Made by a program: the position numbers and the translations under genes. 64,000 bases of DNA, taken from Phyto melanocephala. Its lineage: Eukaryota; Arthropoda; Insecta; Diptera; Rhinophoridae. Below the pieces are notes generated by a model. It was given only the letters and a program-made list of their open reading frames with translations. It was not told where the DNA came from and ran no database searches. This document shows positions 22,778 to 32,960 of the stretch, in pieces. Location: the NCBI GenBank assembly GCA_941918925.1, contig OW799233.1:74949078-75013077 (forward strand), read 5' to 3'. How positions within the stretch are numbered: the stretch's first letter is position 1; the number at the start of each line of letters is the position of its first letter.

Positions 22778-24000
22778 TTTCTGAAATAGTAGATAAAATT
22801 GGAAACCAAAATTGGCAACATATCGACTCTAAAGAGAACCCAGCAGATATCGCCAGCCGAGGTTGCACTCCACAAGAGTTTGAAACAATTTATGGTGGTT
22901 TGGACCATCCTTACTAAAATTACCAAAAAATTAATGGCCATCACCGACTAAACCCGAAGAAACAAAAATAGAAGCAAAATCAGTAAAAACGTTTACAACC
23001 ACAACATATGAAGATCCTTTAAATCGTTTTTTAAATTCGTCTTTGAATATCGTCGCCAGAAATAACAAAAGACGAAATGGAATCAGTTAAAAATCGTCTT
23101 ATTGTCTTAACTCAGCGAACTTACTTTCCCGACGAGCATAGGCTTTTAAAAGAAAAACAAAACATAAACTCTAAAAGCAGTATCTTGCCGTTAAACCCCT
23201 TCATAGATCAAAATGGTATTATTCGAGCTAATGCTCGACTAGTTCAATCACCAGCATTGACTTACAACGAACGTCACCCAATATTGCTGCCTTATAGTTC
23301 CAAACTGTGACGTTTAATAGTTGAATTCACACATAAAATTATCATACACGGCGGTAATTAACTTATGACTCGAATCATCCGCACAGAATATTGGATATTT
23401 AAACTAAAACATTTGGTAAAAAGCGTAATTCATCATTGCAAATCTTGTGTCCTATACAAAAAACATGCCCAAAACCAAATTATGGCGTCATAAACACCCG
23501 AACGTACAAATCAATCAGACCATTTGCTACTACTGGCATGGATTACGCAGGACTCTTTGACATAAGAAACTTCACCGGAAGAGCCTGTCTTAGCAGCCTT
23601 CTCACGCTTCGTTGGAAGGCGTGGATGTCCAGGTCTCATTTACTCAGACAATGGAAAAACTTCGCCGTAGCAGCAGAACTAATCAAAAAAGATCGTCTAG
23701 CATTTATTAAAACTTTTCAAAACAGAGTAATTCAACAATATAGTCATCAACATATTGAGTGGAAATTCATCCTATTTTGTCAAAGATGGAAATCCGAGTA
23801 CCTAACAGAACTACATCGTAGATATAAATGGAAGACTTCTAAAGATAACATAAAAATCAACGATCTGGTAGTAATAAAGAATGATAATTTACCACCTAAT
23901 GAATGACAAATGGGCCAAAACGTTAGAGTTGTCGACGTCCGTACTGCTAACGGAAGTTATACCCGACCAATTACAAAAATTGTCTTATTACCACAAAACT
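22778..24000 (+). pseudogene. Pao element 1: end of RNase H and integrase
   Basis: The frame resumes from 15100 as VSEIVDKIGNQNWQHIDSK, then NPADIASRGCT. LTQRTYFPDEHRLL and LNPFIDQNGIIRANARL follow (23077-23310), the linker before integrase. Then come HHCC remnants (HHCKSCVLYKKHAQN) and TGMDYAGLFDI (first Asp). The second Asp region LIYSDNGKNF is seen only in another frame. A deletion at about 23770 removes the Glu region (WKFILFC joins RWKSEYLTELHRRYKWK). The C-terminus reads VVIKNDNLPPNE, VRVVDVRTANGSYTRPITKIVLLPQN and stops at about 24000. It closely resembles element 4. Confidence 0.85.
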
Positions 24001-24055
24001 AACAATCTCATTCATATCTTGAAATTCATCCTCACATATCTTATACTTATAGAAT

Positions 24056-24850
24056 GGCATCCAAAGTTCATCAACAACGTCCAGCTGATTGGCAATGGTC
24101 ATGTGGTTTATGTAAGAAGGACCATGTGCTTAAAACGTGTATCAAATTTTTAAACGCCAGTGCTGACGAACGTTATGATGTAGGTAAAACTTTAACGTTA
24201 CTGCATCAACTGTCTGGCACGTTCACATCTTGTCGACAACTGTAAAAAAGAATACGGCTGCAGAGTTTGCACCAAACGTCACAACACCCTTCCACACGAT
24301 GCACCACAATTGAAGAAACCACATGACCCAAAATCGTACGCAAAGCCAACCAATCAAACCAAAACACAAATGACCCAAGATCAACTATATGTATGGCCTA
24401 ACGTTTTCGTGCCAACCGTAACCGCACGCGTCGCCTTGAATGAAAAAACGAGCAATCATCACCCAAAATGTCACCACTACTAACATTGCTTTGTCCTCTG
24501 TGAAAAGGTTACGTCTTAAACAAGCTAAAGTAAAGGGATATACGTTTGCCATTATCCACCTTCGTGTACGCAACAACCGCAACACCTTTTAAAAACAAAT
24601 CCTGGCACAAATTACCAATGATTTACCTCGACGTCCTTATAATGCTCCCATCAATGACAACCCGTACGAAGAATTCCCTTAAGATACCTTGGCGGATATT
24701 GACCCTCGTTCAAATTCTCAACTCGAAATGGAATTAGGTGCTGATCCTTTTCTTCGTCGAGATGGAGCTTTTCCATTAGAAATGGGCCATGTCGTGGCTC
24801 ACAAAACTAGCTTAGGATACGTGTTCACTGGACCAACAACCATATTGTAT
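24056..24850 (+). pseudogene. Pao element 1: ORF2 downstream of integrase (Gag-like zinc knuckles)
   Basis: An ATG at about 24056 follows a pyrimidine-rich tract ending CTTATAG, about 55 bp after the pol stop. The frame encodes CGLCKKDHVLKTCIKFLNAS, then after a one-base shift CCINCLA and GCRVCTKRHNTL. This is the same three-knuckle order as Pao Gag. Further degenerate frames give LEMELGADPFLRRDGAFP and VVAHKTSLGYVFTGP, resembling the region around LADP...IDLLLG and LGW(I/M)V.G behind the Gag knuckles in these elements. So it looks like a second, diverged Gag-protease-like ORF in the env position. Element 4 has a counterpart. It is broken by frameshifts. Confidence 0.6.
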
Positions 24851-25239
24851 TAACATCGACTCATGGGGGCCGGAATGTTCATGATATCACTTAATTTGTT
24901 TGCCACTATTGATTTATTTTTCCAATGAATTCGTCTGTGACCCGCTACACAGCTTTCATTATAAGTTACATGTTCTAACCATCAACACACAAAAAACAAA
25001 GCACAAAGTGAACAACAAAAACCACATAGTGATAGACTTACAAAAACAAAATTAAATTATTTATCAAAAATTAAATTTTAAACAAATGTAAATACTTAAG
25101 AACAAAGTAAAAGCGAATTTAAACAATAAAAAAAACTAAATCATAATTAAAAGTGTTTTCAATTTAAACAAAAAAAGGAAGAACGAGACCCATAAATATA
25201 CAACAACAAACAAACTTTAAATGTTTTAAAGACTTTATT
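24851..25239. other. Interval without recognised genes; possible end of Pao element 1
   Basis: AT-rich, non-coding sequence. The 3' LTR of element 1 would be expected about here, but no matching copy was found upstream of 12180, so it is not annotated. Confidence 0.35.
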
Positions 25240-25673
25240 ATTTTTATTCTGGCTCTAGTTGATTTTAATACTAAATTTCTAATCATTATATGAAGAAATC
25301 AATTTCTATTTGTGATAATGAAAGAATATACTCGAAAAGTAAGTTTTAATCCCGACACCAGCCGAGTGGAATGCATTTTCGAAACCAGCTACAGTTTCAT
25401 CACCAGCACTCTTTGATCGGAATGTTTTAGTGTTGGATGTAAATATCATGTATTTAACTCACAAGTTTATATAAAAATTGATTTTGTAAATTAAACTTCA
25501 CATACAAATTCATATTTTTGCTGTAGAGAGTTTAAAACTTATATATTGGAAAAGTATATTCTTTCTATTCTGTTGTCGGGATTAAAACTTATTTTTCCAG
25601 TATATTCTTGATTTCTTCATATAATGATTAGAAATTTAGTATTAAAATGAACTAGAGCCCGAATAAAAATAAT
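25240..25673. mobile_element. Foldback element a with conserved core
   Basis: Long inverted arms: the left arm (about 25240-25293, with CTAATCATTATATGAAGAAA) pairs with the right arm (about 25607-25673, TTTCTTCATATAATGATTAG). The centre, 25361-25420, holds a core beginning GCCGAGTGGAATGCATTTTC. The same core occurs at 31364 and 41962, where the arms are a different sequence. No coding capacity. Confidence 0.7.
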
Positions 25674-25701
25674 TAAAATTAATTGTAATAATTTTAAGAA
25701 T

Positions 25702-27275
25702 AACAAGTAAGAGACTATATTCGGCTGTGCCAAATCTTTTATACCCACCACCAATTTTGTTTACATTTAAAGCACAATATTTATTATTTTGTTAATCGCT
25801 ATGGAATAATATCATTATAATAAAATATGTATCACTTTCTTTGTAGAGGGTGGTTAAATTTTAAGGGCCCATGTTGAAGTTGAACTACACCTAGTCTTTA
25901 AATTTGTTTTCTGCATTTCATTTGACATTTCTCAATCTCAAGCTTACTCAATTTAATCCGTGGAAAGATACGCAAATGAGCAACGCTTTCAAGTTATTCA
26001 GGTTTTTTATAAAACTGGGCGTTCAAATCAAAATGCATTTTGTGCACTTCGTAATTCTTTTGGTCAACATAATCGTTCCAATCGGGAGAATTGTAAAAAA
26101 TATTTAAATTTCTGCAAAACAGGTTTGTATAAAATGTTAGAAAATCTGTGAATGCCTTCTTAGTTCGTTTAATGGGAACAATTGCTTTTTTTTGCGATAG
26201 TGTGGCAAAAGAGCAGTCAACCTCGACTCATCATCATGCCCAACAATTGACCATCAACATTGTCATTGAAAATTTGGACCATCAGATAGATGAGTGGCGC
26301 CAAGGATGGGGGGTGGGGGCATTTGGCCGATATTTTGTTAAATACATAATTGAACCATACAAATATTATCATTATAAAAAGAAATGATAATAATTTATTA
26401 AATAATTTGTGTTTTATTTAAAATCAACATCGGCCCTTAAAATTTAACCACCCTTAATAACTTCGATATTATAGTAAAATGTTTTCGCAAATTTAGTCTT
26501 TTAGTGAAAGTGGGCGTTAAAGTAGGCGTGTCAATAAAGTTTCTGCTAATAAATACAACTTAGATATTTCAATATAGTCCTTTATTTTCCCAAAAACTTT
26601 ATTAATAGAGAAATTATATGAATTTTAGGTAAAACGTTTTATAGGAGGTGGGCGTAAAAGTGGGCGTGGCACATTGATTTTCCGTTACAGAAAAGCCTGT
26701 AACCAAAAAGCAAAGCGTGCAAAATTTCAGAATCGTCATCTAACTTTGTCCGTTTTATCAGGTTTTAAATTTAAAATATACTGAAAAATACACTGCGCGG
26801 TATAAATTTTCGTACATTTTTATCTAAAACTCCTTTCCTAATGCATAGATTTAATAAATTTTTGGGGAGAGATATTGTTTTGACTCAAGAAATATATATT
26901 CGGAATTACATGACTGTACGTTAGTGCATTTGGACACAATTCCATTTTATTCGATGCTCGAAGGACACGGTTTTTTCGACCTGCTCTTGCATTACGAGCT
27001 ATAACTCACTTCCTAATATTCCGATTGAGCCCATTTTCAATACCTTGTCTATAAGAAAGATTGTGGCAAAATTTGAGCCCCCTAGCTTTTTCGGTGCGAC
27101 CTCTATCGTGCTTTCAACAGATGGACAGAGGGACGGACATAGCTAGATCGTCATCAAATCAAACCCTGATTCAGAATATATATACTTTATGAGGTCTAAA
27201 ATGGATATTTCGATGTGTTACAAACGGAATGACAAAATGAATATACCCCCACCATTTTTTTGGTGGCGGGTATAA
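25702..27275 (-). mobile_element. DINE-B copy 3
   Basis: The 3' end (AACAAGTAAGAG, TTCGGCTGTGCC, TATACCCACCACCAATTTTG) is at 25702 and the 5' end (CCACCATTTTTTTGGTGGCGGGTATAA) at 27275. It contains the fossil mariner with both termini (25846-26455) and only about one partial unit of the 288-bp repeat. It is otherwise collinear with copies 1 and 2. Confidence 0.85.
25846..26455 (+). mobile_element. Internally deleted mariner-like element inside DINE-B copy 3
   Basis: Termini GAGGGTGGTTAAATTTTAAG and its complement are present, with TA on the left and a mutated TA on the right. A 63-codon ATG frame at 25960 (MERYANEQRFQVIQVFY, RSNQNAFCALRNSFGQHNR) looks like the N-terminal helix-turn-helix part of mariner-type transposases. 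The catalytic D-D-D/E middle is gone, so it cannot encode an enzyme. Confidence 0.75.
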
Positions 27276-27654
27276 AAAAGACTTAGGCCAGAATAAATGA
27301 AATGCAATAAATTTATACATAAAAACATTTTGAAAACACTATTAATATATTTATTTATTTATTGCATTATTATAATTTTTTGCACATATCGGCCCGATTT
27401 TTCGAAAATTTTACAGGAAAATTATTTTTGTAGTGGCATTCCTGAAAGATATTCATAAGTATATTTGAATGGCAATGCCGAATATTTGCATGGGATAGGA
27501 TTTTTGGTCTTTAACAAACTTCTAAATGAATTTAAACAAACTTTTCGGTATACTGAAATAAATTTAAAAAAATTAGTTTAAACTTTATTTCAAAATGCCG
27601 TTAAACACAAATAAATTATAGATATATATAATTTTTTTTATTACTACATTTCCT
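27276..27654. other. AT-rich interval, nothing recognised
   Basis: No open frame of note and no repeat boundary seen between the end of DINE-B copy 3 and the tandem array. Confidence 0.4.
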
Positions 27655-28245
27655 CATATCCCGTTTCTTTCAATATACTTTTTTCTAAAACAACTTTTTC
27701 AAGAAACTAATTGTATGAAAGTGACTAAAAAAACTTTCTGGGTAATTGGGTCAAAATAATGAGATGTGCCAAAAAATGAAAAATGAGGTACGATAGATAA
27801 TGGTACTGGCTATATTTTCTCATATCCCGTTTTTTTTAACATACTTTTTTCGAGAACAGCGTTTTTAAAAAACTTTTTGTATGAATGTCACTCAAATCAC
27901 CTTGTGGCCAATTGTGTCAAAATAAAGAGATGTGCCAAAAATTGGAAAATGGGGTATGATAGAAAACTGTACTGGCTACATTTCCCCATTTTCATTTTCT
28001 CTCAATATATTTTTTTTAAAACAACTTTTTCAAAAAACTATTTGTATAAGTCACTGAAATAACTTTTTGTTAATTGGGTCAAAATAAAGAGATGTGTCAA
28101 AAATTGGAAAATTGGCCACGATAGAGGAAGATGTGATCTTTATTTCCTCATATCCCGTTTCTTTCAATATACTTTTTTCTAGAACTTTTTCAAAAAACTT
28201 ATTGTATGAAAGTCACTGAAATAAATTTTTGGTTAATTGGGTCAA
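27655..28245 (+). repeat. ~165-bp tandem repeat array, copy 1
   Basis: CATATCCCGTTTCTTTCAAT starts units at 27655, 27821, about 27986 and 28149 (spacing 163-166 bp). Each is followed by ATACTTTTTTCTA.AACAAC, TTGTATGAAAGTCACT, AATTGGGTCAAAATAA.GAGATGTG and a GTACTGGCTA.ATTT block. About 3.5 diverged units are present. The same family lies in opposite orientation at 44930-45500. Non-coding and satellite-like. Confidence 0.85.
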
Positions 28246-29275
28246 ACGAAAAGTGTATACATTTATAACCTGCGGTCTACATCAGAAATCGATTTGTTCG
28301 ACCAACAAACAATTTTTTGTGCGCACATGAATTTATCTGGTGTGGACCGCTGTTGTCGATGTTTTGTTCTTGTTAAAACAGAGTTGTCAGAACATTTGTT
28401 CGAACAACTATGTCTGATATTAAAAGGCATTTTGAATATGAAAAAAAGAGACGACGAATAAAAATAGCAACAAAAACACTTAATACGTTTTCTCCATATC
28501 AAAGAACATAACAATTTTTTGACAGTTGCTCTGCCAACGTTTTGTGCTAGTCTAAACAAATCGATGGCTCGTCAAGACCTAAAGTAGTAATCATTTCATA
28601 AAAATGTCCATATTATAAAAAGCATAGTATCGAGTACCAAAAAAGTACAGGAGTAATCAAAAGTAAACATATATAATATGTTTACCGGGTAAAGTCCGGT
28701 AAAATAAGAGTAAACAAAAAATTCTCTCAGAAAACGATAAATTTACCAAAATTTGCTGGAACGCAAAAAACCACATTTCAAGCCCGAAAAAACCGTCAAA
28801 ATTGTACAGCTGTTGTTTAGAGGTCTAGGTTGATGTGCCCCCAGCCGGCTTACCGCCGTCGCCGAATTATTTTGTTCGGATGAACCGCATCAGGCTATCT
28901 CGACTGATGGCGTTAAATGCTTTTTACAAACTAGAAATGAGAGGCATATATTTTTCTCATTCTCTTTTAAAACTTCCTTAAATTTTTACAATTGAGAAAT
29001 TTATTTTTCTAATTTTTTTCGCTGTCGTATAGTGTTTAGATCGTATAACGAACTACTAAAGAGATGGTGAGATAAAAAAATAATATGAAATATGAAAAAA
29101 TATATAAAAAAATTAAGAAATAAATGTGTACTATGCACTTCCACCCGTTGCTACCAAATTTCAACTGTCTGCTTTTCAGTTTCTCTATTGTAGAAGGGGA
29201 CTTAGCACTAAGTTTTAATAAAAAAGATTTAAAATAACTCTGATATGTCCGCAATCAAACAATAGAGTATATACA
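28246..29275. other. Interval without recognised genes
   Basis: Open frames of 70-98 codons exist on both strands here but show no family features. A motif GGTAAAGTCCGGTAAAA at about 28688 recurs in a similar form at 43235. No transposon ends were found. Confidence 0.4.
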
Positions 29276-29599
29276 TACACTGCCGCTCACTTGAATAGGT
29301 TCACATATTTTCTAATATTCAAATTGAATTTTTTCGGACAATAATAAATTTTTTGATTATGTTACATTTTATAATGTTAGAGTTGGGTATTACATAGGAT
29401 TAGAAAGACGGAAATTGTATCAATAATCAATAACTGTTTTGTAGTTATTTTTTTTGGGAAATAAAATGATTTCAAACATCGTATATTTGGTTCACTTGAA
29501 TAGGTTCAACGCCATTAATTGAAAAAATCAACGCAAAAATTTATTTCATATTTTTATTTTTTTTTGTTTTAAAGGCTTTAATAATGTGTTAATTAAAAT

Positions 29600-30535
29600 T
29601 TAATAATGAGTATTTCCTCCTTTATTTGATATTACTTCAAATATACGATTTGGGAGCGAGTTGTATAGCTTCAAAATTATTGGTAGTAAAATCTCGGCCC
29701 AAGCTTTTTGAATTCCTTCTACTAAGGTTTCTTTTGATAGGTACTGTCTGCCCGACTCGTAAACTTTGCGAGAAAGCAATCCCCACAAATTTTCTATTAT
29801 ATTTAAATCGGGAGAATACGATGGCCACTCCAAAATTTTGACATTCTGTCCCCGAATCCATTCCTTTACAACCCTTGCAGTGTGGATCGGAGCATTATCC
29901 TGTTGGAATTCCCATGGAACAGGTCCAAATAGAGTTGAAAAATGTGGAAACGCCGTTTGAAGCACTGCTTTATAGTTATTCGCGTTCATTTTAGAAGATA
30001 GAAACTGGAGGTCAATGGTACCATAATACGATATCGGTCCCCATACCATCACACTACCCTCACAGCTATGCAGACGGCTAAGGTAACGCTCCTCTTTTCG
30101 CAAATCGTGGAAATAATAATTATATCCATCTGGACCTTCTAAATTAAACTTTTTTTCATCAGAAAAAACAACACGGTGCCATTCGTTTTTATAGGTCATG
30201 TATTTGCGTGCAAACTGGAGTCGTTTTTCTTTGTGAGTAGCGTTTAGAGGTATTTTTTTTTTAATTTTTAGTCTCTTTAAATGCTTGGCACTTCGAATGA
30301 TGCGTTTTACTGCGGCTAGACTAGCAGTAACACCTGTTTTTTCTTTTATTTTCGCAGCTGAATCGCTAGAATTGGAGGCAGCTCTTATAATAGCCCTTCT
30401 GTTCGCTTTTGTTGTGGCTTTGCGCAAACGCCCTTTCATGTTTTTGCCATAATCTAATTGCTGTCTTGTAAAATTACTCACAACATTTGGGCTTCGTCCA
30501 ATTTTTTTGCAATTTTTCTATGGCTTAGGCCAGTT
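29600..30535 (-). pseudogene. Tc3-like transposase, N-terminally damaged
   Basis: DD34E-type transposase of the IS630-Tc1-mariner superfamily. The frame is open from about 30535. It begins IKAFLETGLSHRKIAKKIGR and SPNVVSNFTRQQ, a helix-turn-helix, then has RLRKATTKANRR and the second HTH. The catalytic motifs are VVFSDEKKFNLEGPDGYNYY (first Asp), WEFQQDNAPIHTA (second Asp) and SPDLNIIENLWG (Glu). It ends ...NKGGNTHY. No ATG precedes the HTH in frame: a TAA stands just upstream of IKAF, the first in-frame ATG comes after the HTH, and the 293-codon version would have to start at a GTG. So the catalytic domain looks intact but the start has been lost, and this copy is probably dead. Confidence 0.85.
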
Positions 30536-30758
30536 TCTAAAAACGCTTTAATTTAACCTTTTATTTAACCTTTTTATTGCAAATACTCACAAACACTTAA
30601 ATTGAGATCAATATTATCCGCTGCTAACGGCAAACTGATTATCTGTTTAATGAACCTATTAAAGTGAGCTAAAATTTACATGTCTTTTTTCTGATTTTTT
30701 GCATAAAAACAACAAATTACAAAAGTTGTTTATTTTACCGTTAGTTTTTCTGTTCTAA

Positions 30759-30888
30759 GGCCCATACCTAAACAAGAGCGTTGAGCGTCAAGCGTTGCAA
30801 TTCTGCATGTTTTTTGTTATTGTTACAAAAACAAAACACATGTAAAACTCCAACGCTTGACGCTCAACGCTCTTGTTTAGGTTGGGGG
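30759..30888. mobile_element. 130-bp MITE in the Tc3-like element (TAA duplication)
   Basis: Near-palindromic. The left end CCTAAACAAGAGCGTTGAGC pairs with the right end GCTCAACGCTCTTGTTTAGG. It is flanked by TAA at 30756-30758 and 30889-30891. The duplicate segment at 41485-41487 has a single TAA and no insert, giving a natural empty site. The 3-bp TAA duplication fits PIF/Harbinger-type MITEs by inference. Confidence 0.85.
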
Positions 30889-31239
30889 TAAGTAGTTCTT
30901 ATCTAAAATATCTCTCAATTCCAACATAAATAATTTGTTCTATTAAAGTGTATATTAAGAGAAATTAAAATAAAAATGTAATAATGTGTGAACCTATTCA
31001 AGTGAGCGGCAGACGGCTGCACTAAAAATTACAAGAAAAACATTAACATATATCGTTGTTTTTTCAACTCGCTTTCATTCGTCCATATATGGTAATACGA
31101 AATCAATTTAATTTTCTATTATAAAAAAACAGAAGTTTCTGTATGATAACGTTAAAATAGTTTTATCATTATTAGGTTTGATATAAGAAATTATATTGAG
31201 TTTTATATTTATTTTTTGTTCGAACTTTTTACTATATAT

Positions 31240-31701
31240 TAAATTTTAATGTGAATCATTTTATTTTGGCTTAAGTTCATTTATTCTTTTATTTAATTTT
31301 ATAATTCAAATTAAATTGTAACCATTTTTAGGAATATTCTTTCTAAAATTATTTCCTATATTAGCCGAGTGGAATGCATTTTCGAAATCAGCTACGATTT
31401 CATCATCAGCACTCTTTATCGGTATACTACTATGTAACTGAAAATTCCTATTTATGTTACAATTCAATAAAATTTGAAATAGTGAATCTTAGTATTAATT
31501 TTCAAATTTTTGTTGAATTTTGACTTCACCTATCAAATGACAATTCTTTATTCAACATATTCATATTCTTTTATATTCGTAATACATTTTCGAACGAATA
31601 TTCCTAAAAATTGTTACAATTTAATTTAATTTGAATTATAAAATTAAATAAAAGAATAAATGAACTTAAGCCAAAATAAAAATGATTCACATTAAAATTT
31701 A
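31240..31701. mobile_element. Foldback element b (in duplication unit 1)
   Basis: The left arm (31240-about 31350, TTTTGGCTTAAGTTCATTTA) pairs with the right arm (about 31600-31701, TAAATGAACTTAAGCCAAAA). The centre 31364-31422 has the same core (GCCGAGTGGAATGCATTTTC ... CATCATCAGCACTCTTT) as foldback a although the arms differ. Confidence 0.72.
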
Positions 31702-32163
31702 AGATATTGACTTTTACTAAAATATATCTTGGATCAATACTCGTGTTATATAAAATAGTGGAATGCTAAGTTTTTGTAATCGTAAAAGTATGACTGCACA
31801 ATATGATTAACGCAAAACCTACTTATATCGTTAAAACACTTATTTTCCTTTTTTTTATCTTAAACCAGCTTCAATCTATCGCCGGTAATTTTTGCACTTA
31901 GCCGCCACCACGCCGTTTTTCTACCAACAGCTTGGACCTCTGCTTTTGCTAAAAAAAATTGTTCAACAAATTTTAAAGCTATAAACACAATCAAAGGCTA
32001 CCGACTACAAAAGTAGCTGGCTACAAAAATAGCCAAGTCGCCAGCTACTTAATTCTTTGAACGACTACCGACCACTAAAATGTAAACAAATGAACAGATG
32101 ATTATTATTTTTCAATGGTGCCACTATAATAGTTTTTCGCGTTTTTAATAGCGATATTTAATG

Positions 32164-32305
32164 TATTTTTAATTTTTAGTCTCTTTAAATGCTTGGCACT
32201 TCGAATGATGCGTTTTACTGCGGCTAGACTAGCAGTAACACCTGTTTTTTCTTTTATTTTCGCAGCTGAATCGCTAGAATTGGAGGCAGCTCTTATAATA
32301 GCCCT
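32164..32305 (-). pseudogene. Transposase fragment, duplication unit 2 left of Pao element 3
   Basis: It matches 30258-30388 of the Tc3-like transposase (AKIKEKTGVTASLAAVKRII region on the minus strand). It is cut at GCCCT (32301-32305) by Pao element 3 and continues at 41122 with the duplicated GCCCT. Confidence 0.9.
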
Positions 32306-32861
32306 TGTTTAATTCAGTCGATACTGAATTTGGTTAAACTAGTCTGTTTAACCTATTGTTTTTTTTACTTATTCTACAGGGCGACGAGCCGAGTAGCGTT
32401 TGATTAGTTGTTCAGGCAGTAACACCAGAACAATTGGATTGAGTAACTCAAGCACTTGGAACTTGGTTACTTGGAGAGAAAATAGTCAGAATGCAATTAA
32501 CACAAATAGTTGAATGTTTCTCCTCTTTATTTTGAAAAGTTAGTTATTAAATACTAAATTATTGCTGATTACTAATTATTAATTATGAATAATACATACA
32601 TAATTACTATTTAATTTGCTGAATATTAAGTGGAGTGCAGTTCATTGCACACACAATCAATTTGCTGTCGTAGCAAAAGGGTGCAATGACTTTTGCTGCG
32701 AGTTAAATTACATAAACAATAAATAAATAAACACAATTAACTTGCTGTTATAGCCAAAAGGTGCAATGACTTTGGCTAAGAATTAAATTAAAAGTCTAAA
32801 TAAATGCTAAATGTGCAAGCAAAAACAACAAGCGGTAATTTGATTGTGAATGTTTTGAACA
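32306..32861 (-). repeat. 3' LTR of Pao element 3
   Basis: Apparently identical to 40566-41121, with TG...CA ends. The interval 32862-32960 between it and the ORF stop includes a CCCCGG-containing short 3' untranslated stretch. Confidence 0.93.
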
Positions 32862-32960
32862 TACACCCCGGCGTTGAACTACGTAAGTTCAACAAATAAT
32901 AATTACAACTAAAATTAACAAATAAATTATTATTCATAAATTTTATTAAAAGCTTAGAGC

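Larger units (their letters stand above)
29278..31012 (-). mobile_element. Tc3-like (Tc1/mariner) transposon
   Basis: Inverted termini: CACTGCCGCTCACTTGAATAGG... at 29278 (preceded by TA) and the complement ending AAGTGAGCGGCAG at 31012, where the last bases before the expected TA are altered. A second, imperfect copy of the terminal motif lies inside (GAACCTATTAAAGTGAGC, about 30652). A transposase frame lies on the minus strand at 29600-30535. A 130-bp MITE has inserted at 30759-30888. Confidence 0.88.
30258..32163. repeat. Tandem duplication, unit 1
   Basis: The sequence from about 30258 (inside the transposase gene) to 32163 is repeated as 32164-32305 plus 41127-42768, with Pao element 3 in the second unit. 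The junction at 32155-32168 joins AATGTATT to TTTAATTTTTAG. The two parental edges (GAGGTATTTTT at 30250 and AATGTATTGCG at 42762) share GTATT. Unit length agrees (about 1.78 kb) once the 130-bp MITE and Pao element 3 are removed. Confidence 0.88.

Noticed and set aside
12510..24245. Zinc-knuckle and aspartic-protease frames as host genes
   Set aside because: They are collinear parts of Pao elements, bounded by RT, RNase H and integrase.
25361..25420. Foldback core as a tRNA-like gene or SINE promoter
   Set aside because: GCCGAGTGG recalls a tRNA A box and TTTTCGAAA a B box, but they are only about 10 bases apart and no cloverleaf can be drawn.
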